Positions 39,763 to 47,873 of a stretch of 64,000 nt of DNA are shown in pieces. Within the stretch, counting starts at the first letter, position 1. Each line of letters starts with the position of its first letter. The notes beneath the pieces were generated by a model. That model had not been told where the DNA came from. It saw only the letters and a program-made list of their open reading frames with translations, and did no database searches. Source of the stretch: Paludibacteraceae bacterium (GTDB lineage: Bacteria > Bacteroidota > Bacteroidia > Bacteroidales > Paludibacteraceae); contig JAILLP010000023.1 in NCBI GenBank assembly GCA_024693065.1, forward strand, positions 148,299-212,298. The letters run 5' to 3'. The position numbers and the translations under genes were made by a program.

Positions 39763-39774
39763 TTAGACGGAAAG

Positions 39775-40941
39775 ATGAGGGTTTTATTGGTTAACAAGTT
39801 CTATTACCGTCGTGGGGGAGACTGCATCTATATGATGGAGTTGGAGCGGTTGTTGAAGTCCAAGGGGCATGATGTCGCAGTCTTTGCGATGCAGTATCCT
39901 GAGAATTTACCATCGGTATGGAGTCAGTACTGGCCATCGAATATGACTACGATAAAGGCTTTTTACCGTCCGTTTGGGGATTCGGAGGTGAGGCGGAAAT
40001 TTACTGCGTTGTTGGACGACTTTAAGCCTGAAGTGGTTCATCTCAATAATATTCACACACAATTGTCTCCTGTCATCGCGGAGATTGCACACGATAGGGG
40101 CATCCGTGTCGTATGGACATTGCATGACTCTAAGTTGGTTTGCCCATGTTATACATGCATGCGTGACGGGAAGTGGTGCACGGAGTGCTTCGCGGACAAA
40201 AAAGCGGTGATTAGACACCGTTGCATGCCAGGAAGTGTGCCGGGAGCTATTGTCGGTTACTTGGAGGCGAAAAAGTGGAACAAGGAAAGACTACAGAAGT
40301 CGTGTGATTTATTCCTTCCTCCTAGTCAATTTATGGCGGATACCTGCATCCAGGGAGGCTATGATGCGGCGAAATTCAAGGTGCTATGCAATTTTATCGA
40401 TGTGAAGAAGGTCGAGAATCCGTCGTTGGAAAAGTCTGATTACTATGTGTATTTGGGAAGACTGACAAAGGTGAAAGGGATTGAGACGCTTTGTGGCGTG
40501 GCAGCTAAATTGCCTTATAAACTTGTTGTGATTGGTGGAGGTGAGTTGGAATCGGATTTAAGGAAGAAGTACGAGGGGCAATCTGTCGAGTTCTTGGGAC
40601 AAAAAAATTGGGACGAAATCCGACCTGTCTTAGAATCCGCGCGTTTCATGGTGATACCATCGGAGTGGAGTGAGAACAATCCGTTGACTGTTATTGAGTC
40701 GTTGGCATTGGGCACGCCCGTGCTGGGGGCTGATATAGGAGGTATACCAGAGCTTATAGACGAAGGGAAAACTGGTATGGTGTTCGATAGTGGTAATTCT
40801 TCGGATTTGAGGCGTAAGATAGAAGAGATGTGGAGCCACCCTTTTGATTATAAGGCCATCGCAAATACTGCGCAGGAACGCTATTCCTCGGATCGGTATG
40901 TGGATGATGTGGTTCACATATACAAGAATGTGAATGTGTGA
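39775..40941 (+). CDS. Family 4 glycosyltransferase
   Basis: 388 residues. The N-terminus MRVLLVNKFYYRRGGDCIYMMELERLLKSKGHDV is a textbook GT4 acceptor loop. A Cys-rich insertion SKLVCPCYTCMRDGKWCTECF at about 121-141 resembles the one seen in many capsule GT4 enzymes. The donor domain has YLGRLTKVKGIETL, FMVIPSEWSENNPLTVIESLALGTPVLGADIGGIPELI with the EX7E glutamates. The sugar transferred is unknown. A strong terminator follows directly. Confidence 0.88.
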   Translation: MRVLLVNKFYYRRGGDCIYMMELERLLKSKGHDVAVFAMQYPENLPSVWSQYWPSNMTTIKAFYRPFGDSEVRRKFTALLDDFKPEVVHLNNIHTQLSPVIAEIAHDRGIRVVWTLHDSKLVCPCYTCMRDGKWCTECFADKKAVIRHRCMPGSVPGAIVGYLEAKKWNKERLQKSCDLFLPPSQFMADTCIQGGYDAAKFKVLCNFIDVKKVENPSLEKSDYYVYLGRLTKVKGIETLCGVAAKLPYKLVVIGGGELESDLRKKYEGQSVEFLGQKNWDEIRPVLESARFMVIPSEWSENNPLTVIESLALGTPVLGADIGGIPELIDEGKTGMVFDSGNSSDLRRKIEEMWSHPFDYKAIANTAQERYSSDRYVDDVVHIYKNVNV

Positions 40942-40948
40942 AATCTTT

Positions 40949-40978
40949 AAGACCGTAATTCTTTGCGGTCTTTTTTTA
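40949..40978 (+). terminator. Rho-independent terminator inside the polysaccharide locus
   Basis: AAGACCG (40949-40955) pairs with CGGTCTT (40966-40972), followed by a run of T to 40977. It marks the end of a transcription unit after the GT4 gene. The -33 element of the next promoter lies in its loop. Confidence 0.8.
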
Positions 40979-40992
40979 TTTGTTTAACTTTG
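40962..40992 (+). promoter_or_regulatory. Consensus promoter of the radical SAM gene, overlapping the terminator
   Basis: TTTG at 40962-40965, exactly 19 nt, TAACTTTG at 40985-40992. This is a full consensus match, and the -33 element sits in the terminator loop. Transcription should start near 40998, 20 nt before the start codon. Confidence 0.72.
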
Positions 40993-41017
40993 CGGGCAGA
41001 TTGGATGCAATGTTATT

Positions 41018-42226
41018 ATGGTAGGTAAAAAACTAAACGGAACTGTAATTGTAACCTATCGATGCAACGCCCGTTGCTCGATGTGTAATCGATATAAAGC
41101 TCCTTCCAAGGCGGAGGAGGAAATTTCAATAGAGACTATAAAGAAACTCCCTAGGATGTATTTCACGAACATTACGGGAGGAGAACCTTTTATCCGTACA
41201 GATCTGAAAGATATCGTGAGGGAATTATACAAACTTAGTGACCGTATAGTGATCTCTACGAACGGATTTTTCACGGATCGCATTCTTGATCTTTGCAAGG
41301 AATTTCCGCAGATTGGAATTCGTATCTCTATTGAAGGATTGGAGCAGACGAACAATGAAATCAGAGGCTTGAACGATGGTTATCAGCGTGGTTATACCAC
41401 CTTGAAGAAACTTCGGGAAATGGGCATGCAGGATGTGGGTTTCGGCATGACGGTTCAGGACAAGAATGCGCCGGACCTTGTTCCTCTGTACAACATCTCC
41501 AACGAGATGGGTATGGAGTTCGCTACAGCTTCCTTGCATAATTCTTTCTATTTCGTAGAATCGAAGAATATCATCCATGATCGTCCGATGGTGGCGAAAA
41601 ACTTCGAGGATTTGGTGAATGAGCTTTTGAAGAGCAACTCCCCAAAGAAGTGGTTCCGCGCATATTTTAACCACGGACTGATTAACTATATTTATGCCCA
41701 AAAACGTCTTTTGCCTTGTGATATGTCCTTCGACACTTTCTTTATCGATCCGTATGGGGATGTGATGCCTTGCAATGGCACGAAAGATAAGGAGGTGATG
41801 GGCAATCTTAATCGTCAGACATGGGATGAACTATGGAACTCCCCTGAGGCGGAGGTGGTGCGTAAGAAAGTCCGTTGTTGCAATCGTAATTGCTGGATGA
41901 TCGGCTCTGTTTCCCCTGCCATGCACAAGTATATTTGTACTCCATTGTTATGGGTGGCGAAGCATAAGGTGAAGTCATTGTTGGGAATGAAGTATTCGAT
42001 GTTTGAGAATCCGATCTGTTGCGATTATCGGGACGGGAAGGTCTCAAAGGCGGATTTGGATAAGTTGTCGACTTGCGATTTGAATGCTGAGATAAACGAT
42101 GGACTTTCCGACGATAGCAAAGAGGCTTTGAAGGGGAAACGTGGGGAGGATATTGTAAATGCGGATGTGGAGTCTCAAGGATATGAGGGGACGAAGGATG
42201 GCTCGGATCGTTCCGTTGAAATCTGA
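41018..42226 (+). CDS. Radical SAM protein with SPASM-like C-terminal Cys cluster
   Basis: 402 residues. The [4Fe-4S] motif is CNARCSMC (C16, C20, C23), followed by NITGGEPFIRTDL for SAM binding. A second Cys set (CDMSFDTFFIDPYGDVMPCNG, then CCNRNCW) resembles the SPASM auxiliary-cluster region. The last 50 or so residues (LNAEINDGLSDDSKEALKGKRGEDIVNADVE...) are an acidic, low-complexity tail unlike the family. Such proteins appear in Bacteroidetes polysaccharide loci; the reaction is not known, and possibilities include sugar or peptide modification. It has its own promoter and no coupled neighbour. Confidence 0.82.
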   Translation: MVGKKLNGTVIVTYRCNARCSMCNRYKAPSKAEEEISIETIKKLPRMYFTNITGGEPFIRTDLKDIVRELYKLSDRIVISTNGFFTDRILDLCKEFPQIGIRISIEGLEQTNNEIRGLNDGYQRGYTTLKKLREMGMQDVGFGMTVQDKNAPDLVPLYNISNEMGMEFATASLHNSFYFVESKNIIHDRPMVAKNFEDLVNELLKSNSPKKWFRAYFNHGLINYIYAQKRLLPCDMSFDTFFIDPYGDVMPCNGTKDKEVMGNLNRQTWDELWNSPEAEVVRKKVRCCNRNCWMIGSVSPAMHKYICTPLLWVAKHKVKSLLGMKYSMFENPICCDYRDGKVSKADLDKLSTCDLNAEINDGLSDDSKEALKGKRGEDIVNADVESQGYEGTKDGSDRSVEI

Positions 42227-42488
42227 TGGACATTCGGTGAAATCTGTAAAAGATCTATTGCGACGGAGGAATACTCTGGACATTATATTCGAGATGATCG
42301 ATGTGCGCATGCTCCTACGTTAGAGACGAGGATGTTTGATTCGTTGTCTTGTGGAATATACGCGGGCATGGTGTGAATAATGAGGTTATTGTGTTTCCTC
42401 AGAGAATCCTTTGAAACGATCATTCTGCTTTAAGAGGATTTTGATCCATTGATGGTGTGATTTTTGTATTTTTACGATAAGAAATAAT

Positions 42489-43538
42489 ATGGGATCTGTA
42501 TCGAATGACATATGTGCAGAGAATGGCGCCATGAACGAATCTTCAGGGGGGAATGTGTGTGGGAAAAAGAAGATTGAATGGTTGTCTGTCCTTCAAGGCT
42601 TTAGTATGTTATTGGTGGTTATTGGTCATGTGTCATTGACGAATATACCACGTGATCCTAACACTCCTTTAGCATCTGAATTGGAAAGGATAATATACTC
42701 GTTTCACATGCCCTTATTTATATTTATCTCAGGGTGGCTTTTTTATTTTACGTGCATTCGAAAAGAGAAAACCTATGCTGAAGTTGTCAGGGCGAAAATA
42801 AAAAGATTAGGGCTTCCGTTCTTAGTGTTTACGATGTTGGCTCTTGTCCTGAAACTCATGTTCCCTTCTTTGATGAATAGGCCTGTCACGACGCAGGAAT
42901 TGATAGACACGTTTCTTTTTTTTAGGTCAAATCCTTTGGGGGAGATGTGGTTCATTGTTGTGTTGCTTGTCCTTATGATGATGTATCCGCTTTACTGTTA
43001 CGTGGTTAAATCTAAATGGTTGGCTTTTGTGGCATGGGCTTTCTGTATATTGGTCTGTGTATATCCCACTTCATTGACATATTTCCAGTTGAATCGGGTG
43101 TGTCATATGGCACCTTTTTTTGTGGCAGGTATCTTGTGTTGCCGATATGGGTGGCATAAGAGTTTGGAGAATCTTTGGGCATTGGGCATTAGTTTCATTA
43201 TGTTCTTGTTGTGGAATATTATGCGAGTGATGTTCGATCCTATGGGGCTTTTTTCTGTTACTGCGGGTATTGTCTTCTCGTTTTCGCTTTGCTTGAATTT
43301 GGCAAAGCGTTGGCCTTCGTTGTTTTGTTCATTCCGGGATTATACATTCCAGATATTTCTGATGGGGATTTTCTTCCAGATGGTTGTCCGATGGGTATAT
43401 GTGAGAATGGGATGTGATTGGATGTTCGTCCCGTTTTGGTTGTTGAGTGTTGTGATAGGTGTGTTTGTTCCTGTGGCGATAGCGAAACTGGTTGAGAAGA
43501 AAGCTCCCCAATTCATCCGTTTATGTATGGGGCTATGA
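42489..43538 (+). CDS. Membrane acyltransferase 3 family protein
   Basis: 349 residues. After a 28-residue polar N-terminus (possibly over-long; a later ATG exists at residue 15) comes EWLSVLQGFSMLLVVIGHVSL and SFHMPLFIFISGWLFYF, the acyltransferase 3 start, then about nine further membrane segments. The 262-bp gap upstream shows no gene. It is the fourth O-acyltransferase in the locus. Confidence 0.8.
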   Translation: MGSVSNDICAENGAMNESSGGNVCGKKKIEWLSVLQGFSMLLVVIGHVSLTNIPRDPNTPLASELERIIYSFHMPLFIFISGWLFYFTCIRKEKTYAEVVRAKIKRLGLPFLVFTMLALVLKLMFPSLMNRPVTTQELIDTFLFFRSNPLGEMWFIVVLLVLMMMYPLYCYVVKSKWLAFVAWAFCILVCVYPTSLTYFQLNRVCHMAPFFVAGILCCRYGWHKSLENLWALGISFIMFLLWNIMRVMFDPMGLFSVTAGIVFSFSLCLNLAKRWPSLFCSFRDYTFQIFLMGIFFQMVVRWVYVRMGCDWMFVPFWLLSVVIGVFVPVAIAKLVEKKAPQFIRLCMGL

Positions 43539-43595
43539 TGTTATTCGGTTTGTATATGTCGTTAAAGGGTAGCTGGATTAAAAAAAGAAGTGTTT

Positions 43596-44717
43596 ATGGC
43601 AAATAATATAGTGAAGAAGGTTGTAGTGACAGGGACGCGCGGTATTCCGAATATAATGGGTGGTGTGGAAACCCATTGTGAGGAGCTTTTCCCCCTGGTT
43701 GCGGAGAAAGGATATGATGTCACGGTGATTCGCCGTTCCGAATATGTGAGGGATGAACTGACTGAGTGGAAAGGAGTGAAACTAGTGAATGTTTCGTCCC
43801 CTAAGAAAAAGAAATTTGAGGCGATTATCCATACTTTTAGAGCGATAAACAAAGCAAAGAAACTAGGAGCGGATATTCTGCATATCCATGCGATTGGACC
43901 TGCCATTCTAACCCCATATGCTAAATTGAGGGGGATGAAAGTTGTGTTCACGCATCATGGGCCGGACTATGATCGTGACAAGTGGGGAAAGATGGCAAAA
44001 CTGATACTGAAATTAGGAGAACAGTTGGGGTGTCGTTTCGCGGATGAGGTTATTGTCATATCGGATGTCATCAGGAATCTTATAGCGGAGAAATGTAGGC
44101 GGACGGAGCGTGTCCATTTGATTTATAATGGAGTGCCGGACCCTGATTTTGTTGATTGCCCCGAATATTTCTCAGAGTTAGGAATAGAATCAGAGAGATA
44201 CGTGTTGGGCATGTGCCGTTTTGTGCCGGAAAAGAATCTTCATCATTTGGTGGAGGCATTTGCCTCTTTCAAAAACAGACATCCGGAAAGTAATGTCCGT
44301 TTGGTATTGGCCGGGGATGCGGATTTCGAGGATGATTACTCTAGGGAGCTCAAAAGATTGGCGAAGGAAAATAATGTTGTCCTGACGGGGTTTGTTCGGG
44401 GAGAAAAGCTCCATTCGTTGTTGGCTCATGCGAGCTGTTTCGTCTTGCCTTCCTCTCATGAAGGCCTTCCCATTGCGCTTTTAGAGGCGATGAGTTATCA
44501 TTTACCTGTCATTGTGAGTGATATCCCTGCTAATTTGGAAGTCGGGTTGCCTCAAGATGCATATTTCAGGGTGGGGGATGTGACTCAACTTTCGGGGAAG
44601 TTGGAATCTTTGCTGACTGGGAATGCGCAAATGCGGGTGCAGTATGACATGGAAAAGTATAAGTGGAGCCGCATCGCTGATCAAGTTGTTTCCGTTTATA
44701 ATCAGATGTGTATATAA
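43596..44717 (+). CDS. Family 4 glycosyltransferase
   Basis: 373 residues from [31 protein letters not shown], chosen because AGAAG lies at proper distance and the GTG two codons upstream is not needed. The GT4 features are [12 protein letters not shown] near the N-terminus, [18 protein letters not shown], and [30 protein letters not shown] with the EX7E glutamates. The N-terminal motif resembles capsular GTs that act early in assembly. The end of this gene is 20 bp from the gmd start. Confidence 0.87.
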   Translation: MANNIVKKVVVTGTRGIPNIMGGVETHCEELFPLVAEKGYDVTVIRRSEYVRDELTEWKGVKLVNVSSPKKKKFEAIIHTFRAINKAKKLGADILHIHAIGPAILTPYAKLRGMKVVFTHHGPDYDRDKWGKMAKLILKLGEQLGCRFADEVIVISDVIRNLIAEKCRRTERVHLIYNGVPDPDFVDCPEYFSELGIESERYVLGMCRFVPEKNLHHLVEAFASFKNRHPESNVRLVLAGDADFEDDYSRELKRLAKENNVVLTGFVRGEKLHSLLAHASCFVLPSSHEGLPIALLEAMSYHLPVIVSDIPANLEVGLPQDAYFRVGDVTQLSGKLESLLTGNAQMRVQYDMEKYKWSRIADQVVSVYNQMCI

Positions 44718-44737
44718 TAATTTATGATTTAAATACT

Positions 44738-45826
44738 ATGAAGACCGCTCTTATTACAGGTGTGACGGGTCAAGATGGCTCTTATCTTTCGGAATTCCTT
44801 TTGAGTAAAGGATATGATGTGCATGGAATCATCAGGCGTTCGTCTGTCGATTACCGTGAGCGTATCGCCCATTTGGAGGGGCAACCTAATTTTCATCTTC
44901 ATTATGCGGACATGGGCGACTCCATGTCGTTGGTCAAGGTGGTGGGGCAGGTGCGTCCTACGGAGATCTATAATTTGGCGGCGCAGAGCCATGTTCAGGT
45001 TTCGTTTGACTCGCCCGAGTTCACTGCAGATGTTGACGCAACCGGTGTGCTCCGTATTTTGGAGGCGGTGAGGGCTTGTGGATTGGAAAAGACATGCCGC
45101 ATTTACCAGGCATCCACGTCGGAGCTTTATGGGAAAGTCGAGGAGGTCCCTCAGAATGAAAACACACCCTTCCATCCGTATTCTCCCTATGCGGTAGCCA
45201 AGTTGTATGGCTTTTGGATCGTGAAGGAGTACCGTGAGGCATACAATATGTTCTGTTGTTCAGGTATTTTGTTCAACCACGAGAGCGAGAGGCGAGGCGA
45301 GACGTTTGTCACCCGCAAAATTACGCTTGCGGCGGCTCGTATTTCACAAGGCAAGCAGGATTGTCTCTATTTGGGTAACTTGGATAGCCTGAGAGACTGG
45401 GGATATGCGAAGGATTATGTGGAGTGCATGTGGTTGATTCTGCAGCATGAGACTCCTGAGGATTTCGTGATCGCAACAGGCGTGCAACATACAGTTCGTG
45501 AGTTTGCCACCTTGGCGTTCCATTATGCAGGTATCGAGTTGCGTTGGAAAGGCTCTGGCGTGAACGAAAAGGGTATTGATGTGAAGACGGGGAAGGTGGT
45601 CGTCGCTGTTTCGGAAGACTTCTACCGTCCGACGGATGTTGTTAATCTATGGGGGGATCCTACGAAAGCGAAGGCTAAATTGGGTTGGAATCCGTCGAAA
45701 ACAACTTTTGAACAATTAGTGAAACTGATGGTTGAACATGATGTCGCCAAGGTCGCATCCGAGGGTGCTGCGGAAAAGGTTAGAATGAATTTGGCGGAAT
45801 ATTTGGAGAAAGGAATCGTGAAATGA
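44738..45826 (+). CDS. gmd: GDP-mannose 4,6-dehydratase
   Basis: 362 residues from [22 protein letters not shown]; the longer reading from 44708 overlaps the preceding gene. The NADP-binding GVTGQDGSY motif, the catalytic STSELYG (about 126-132) and YAVAK (Y151, K155) and the family motif [18 protein letters not shown] are intact. It makes GDP-4-keto-6-deoxymannose, the precursor of GDP-L-fucose, in the cytosol. Its stop overlaps the fcl start (ATGATGG), so the pair is translationally coupled. Confidence 0.95.
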   Translation: MKTALITGVTGQDGSYLSEFLLSKGYDVHGIIRRSSVDYRERIAHLEGQPNFHLHYADMGDSMSLVKVVGQVRPTEIYNLAAQSHVQVSFDSPEFTADVDATGVLRILEAVRACGLEKTCRIYQASTSELYGKVEEVPQNENTPFHPYSPYAVAKLYGFWIVKEYREAYNMFCCSGILFNHESERRGETFVTRKITLAAARISQGKQDCLYLGNLDSLRDWGYAKDYVECMWLILQHETPEDFVIATGVQHTVREFATLAFHYAGIELRWKGSGVNEKGIDVKTGKVVVAVSEDFYRPTDVVNLWGDPTKAKAKLGWNPSKTTFEQLVKLMVEHDVAKVASEGAAEKVRMNLAEYLEKGIVK

Positions 45827-46767
45827 TGGAGAAGAATTCGAAGATATATGTGGCAGGCCATCGAGGTATGGTCGGAAGCGCCATTGTGCGGGAGTTGCAA
45901 AGGCAAGGGTACTCAAATATCATAACCCGCACGCACAAGGAGTTGGACTTAACGAGGCAGGAGGCCGTTGAGAAATTTTTTGCGGAAGAAAAGCCCGAGT
46001 ATGTGTTTCTTGCGGCCGCTAAGGTGGGTGGTATTGTCGCTAATCAGTCCGCATTGGCCGATTTCATGTATGACAATATGATTTTGGAGATGAACGTGAT
46101 TCATTCCGCCTGGAAGAATGGTTGCAAAAAGCTCGAGTTCCTGGGCAGTAGTTGCATCTATCCTCGTATGGCACCACAACCCATGCCGGAGTCTTGTCTG
46201 CTCACAAGCGAGTTGGAGAAGACGAACGAGGCGTATGCACTCGCTAAAATATCAGGCTTGAAGTATTGCGAGTTCCTCAACAGACAGTACGGAACGGATT
46301 ATATCAGCGTGATGCCGACTAACTTATATGGCCCTAATGACAATTACCATCCGGAGCATTCCCACGTGTTGCCTGCGTTGATCCGTAGGTTTCATGAGGC
46401 GAAGGTGGCAGGATTGAAGGAGGTCACCTGTTGGGGAGATGGAAGTCCGCTGAGGGAGTTCCTTTTTGTCGATGATTTGGCAAATTTGTGCGTGTTCCTC
46501 ATGAACAATTACAGTGGCAACGAAACGGTGAACGCCGGTACAGGGAAGGAGTTGACCATTAAGGCGTTGACTGAACTTGTCGCGAAGGTGGTCGGTTACG
46601 AGGGTGAGATCAAGTGGGACACCACCCGTCCGAACGGCACACCGAGGAAGCTGTTGGACGTGAGCAAGGCAGAGAAGTTGGGCTGGAGATACAAAACCGA
46701 GTTAGAGGACGGTATCAGAATCTCCTACGATGATTTCTTGAACAATCCGATGAGGGCGGAAAGATAG
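45823..46767 (+). CDS. fcl: GDP-L-fucose synthase
   Basis: 314 residues. The Rossmann motif [17 protein letters not shown] is followed by [21 protein letters not shown] and the YALAK catalytic Tyr/Lys, as in Fcl/WcaG. It epimerises and reduces the Gmd product to GDP-L-fucose. With gmd directly upstream the fucose branch is complete from GDP-mannose, though the GDP-mannose-forming enzymes are not in the window. It is the last polysaccharide gene. Confidence 0.95.
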   Translation: MMEKNSKIYVAGHRGMVGSAIVRELQRQGYSNIITRTHKELDLTRQEAVEKFFAEEKPEYVFLAAAKVGGIVANQSALADFMYDNMILEMNVIHSAWKNGCKKLEFLGSSCIYPRMAPQPMPESCLLTSELEKTNEAYALAKISGLKYCEFLNRQYGTDYISVMPTNLYGPNDNYHPEHSHVLPALIRRFHEAKVAGLKEVTCWGDGSPLREFLFVDDLANLCVFLMNNYSGNETVNAGTGKELTIKALTELVAKVVGYEGEIKWDTTRPNGTPRKLLDVSKAEKLGWRYKTELEDGIRISYDDFLNNPMRAER

Positions 46768-46834
46768 GTGACATGTTTTTACAAAACTCATGGGGGATAG
46801 GTCTATGACTCAAAGCCCTTTACTTGCGCTTTGC

Positions 46835-46865
46835 ATTGCTGAAAAAGCTGTTGTTTTTATGTTCG
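46835..46865 (+). promoter_or_regulatory. Probable promoter of the DUF3089 gene
   Basis: ATTG at 46835-46838, 19 nt, then TATGTTCG at 46858-46865, each with one mismatch to the consensus. It lies 17 bp before the start codon, giving a short leader. Confidence 0.4.
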
Positions 46866-46881
46866 CATTTGAATCGTCGAT

Positions 46882-47793
46882 ATGAGACCCAGATATTCAA
46901 TTGAGAAGTATTGGTTCGAATCCTCCTCACAATATAAAGGGAAGCCGGTGGATATCTTCTACATCTATCCCACTATCAATTCGGAACCGCTCTCGAACCG
47001 AGGAAGCGTGCCTGCCTATACGGATATCAGCAGGGCGGAGGTGAGGAATGCGGCAAGGAAGAACCAAGTGTACAATAAGACTGTCTATGCTGCGGACGAC
47101 TTTAATTTCTTCGCTCCTTATTATCGCCAGATGACGACGAAGGTGTTCGCCATGAGCAACACGGAGCGGAAGTTCAGGGCGAAACTCTCTGCGGCGGACG
47201 TGAGGCGCGCTTTCCAGTATTATATGCGCACTTTCAACAATGGTCGGCCTTTCATCCTATTGGGCCATAGTCAGGGCTCCCAGATGTTGTTGGAGTTGCT
47301 GAAGCACGGGATGACGGACAAACAGTATGACCAGATGGTCGCAGCCTACCTGATGGGCTATGAAATCACGGGGAAGGATTTGGACAAATTCCCTCATCGG
47401 ATCAAACCTGCCACGGGCGAGTTGGATAGAGGGGTGGTGATTTCTTATAATTCTGTCACTTCGATGGAAGGGAAGTCTCCTCTGTTCGCCAACACTGTCG
47501 TCTGCATCAATCCGTTGAATTGGCGTACTGACGGGGCCTTGGCTTCGGCGGACCTTCATAAGGGCATTGTCCGTTTCGATAAGAAGGCGAAGGCTTACAA
47601 AACCACTCTAGGATACACCAGTGTGCGGATTCAGGATCATTTGCTCGTTTGTGAAGAGGTGGATCCGAAGGTGTGCTACAATGAAAGTCTCAAGGAGCCT
47701 TTCCCTTGGGGAAATCTGCACTTTGCGGATACATGGTTGTATGCGGGAAACATAAAGGAGAATATGCGCAGGAGAGCAGGCTTGTTAATATAG
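46882..47793 (+). CDS. DUF3089 family alpha/beta hydrolase
   Basis: 303 residues. VDIFYIYPTINSE near the N-terminus and the nucleophile elbow GHSQG (S130) in FILLGHSQGSQMLLELL mark a serine hydrolase of the DUF3089 type. Near the end, HFADTWLYAGNIKENM carries a likely catalytic His, and RIQDHLLVCEE a second. No signal peptide is seen at the chosen start, and an in-frame stop lies four codons upstream. It might deacylate a glycan or lipid, but the substrate is unknown. It has its own promoter-like sequence and a bidirectional terminator after it. Confidence 0.8.
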   Translation: MRPRYSIEKYWFESSSQYKGKPVDIFYIYPTINSEPLSNRGSVPAYTDISRAEVRNAARKNQVYNKTVYAADDFNFFAPYYRQMTTKVFAMSNTERKFRAKLSAADVRRAFQYYMRTFNNGRPFILLGHSQGSQMLLELLKHGMTDKQYDQMVAAYLMGYEITGKDLDKFPHRIKPATGELDRGVVISYNSVTSMEGKSPLFANTVVCINPLNWRTDGALASADLHKGIVRFDKKAKAYKTTLGYTSVRIQDHLLVCEEVDPKVCYNESLKEPFPWGNLHFADTWLYAGNIKENMRRRAGLLI

Positions 47794-47822
47794 ATTCGTT
47801 TTTTCTATTATTAGTTATGAAA

Positions 47823-47854
47823 AAAGCGCCCATGAGTAATCATGGGCGCTTTTC
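47823..47854. terminator. Bidirectional terminator between convergent genes
   Basis: A perfect 14-bp stem (AAAAGCGCCCATGA / TCATGGGCGCTTTT) with loop GTAA, flanked by A and T runs on both sides. It serves the DUF3089 gene on the plus strand and the CotH gene on the minus strand. Confidence 0.9.
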
Positions 47855-47873
47855 TTGTTGTTGTCTTATTGCT

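Larger units (their letters stand above)
17402..46767 (+). other. Surface polysaccharide (capsule/exopolysaccharide) biosynthesis locus
   Basis: Twenty-five consecutive plus-strand genes encode nucleotide-sugar enzymes, a flippase, a probable polymerase, five glycosyltransferases, four O-acyltransferases and phospho-substituent enzymes. Promoter-like sequences at 19792, 35587 and 40962 suggest several transcription units. The central part (about 24.1-39.8 kb) is visibly more AT-rich than the flanks. Initiating phosphoglycosyltransferase, Wza and Wzc are not seen in the window. Confidence 0.85.

Noticed and set aside
42227..42488. Possible promoter or remnant gene between the radical SAM and acyltransferase genes
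   Set aside because: A TATTTTTA near 42467 has a poorly spaced partner (TTTG 42440), and no conserved ORF was found.
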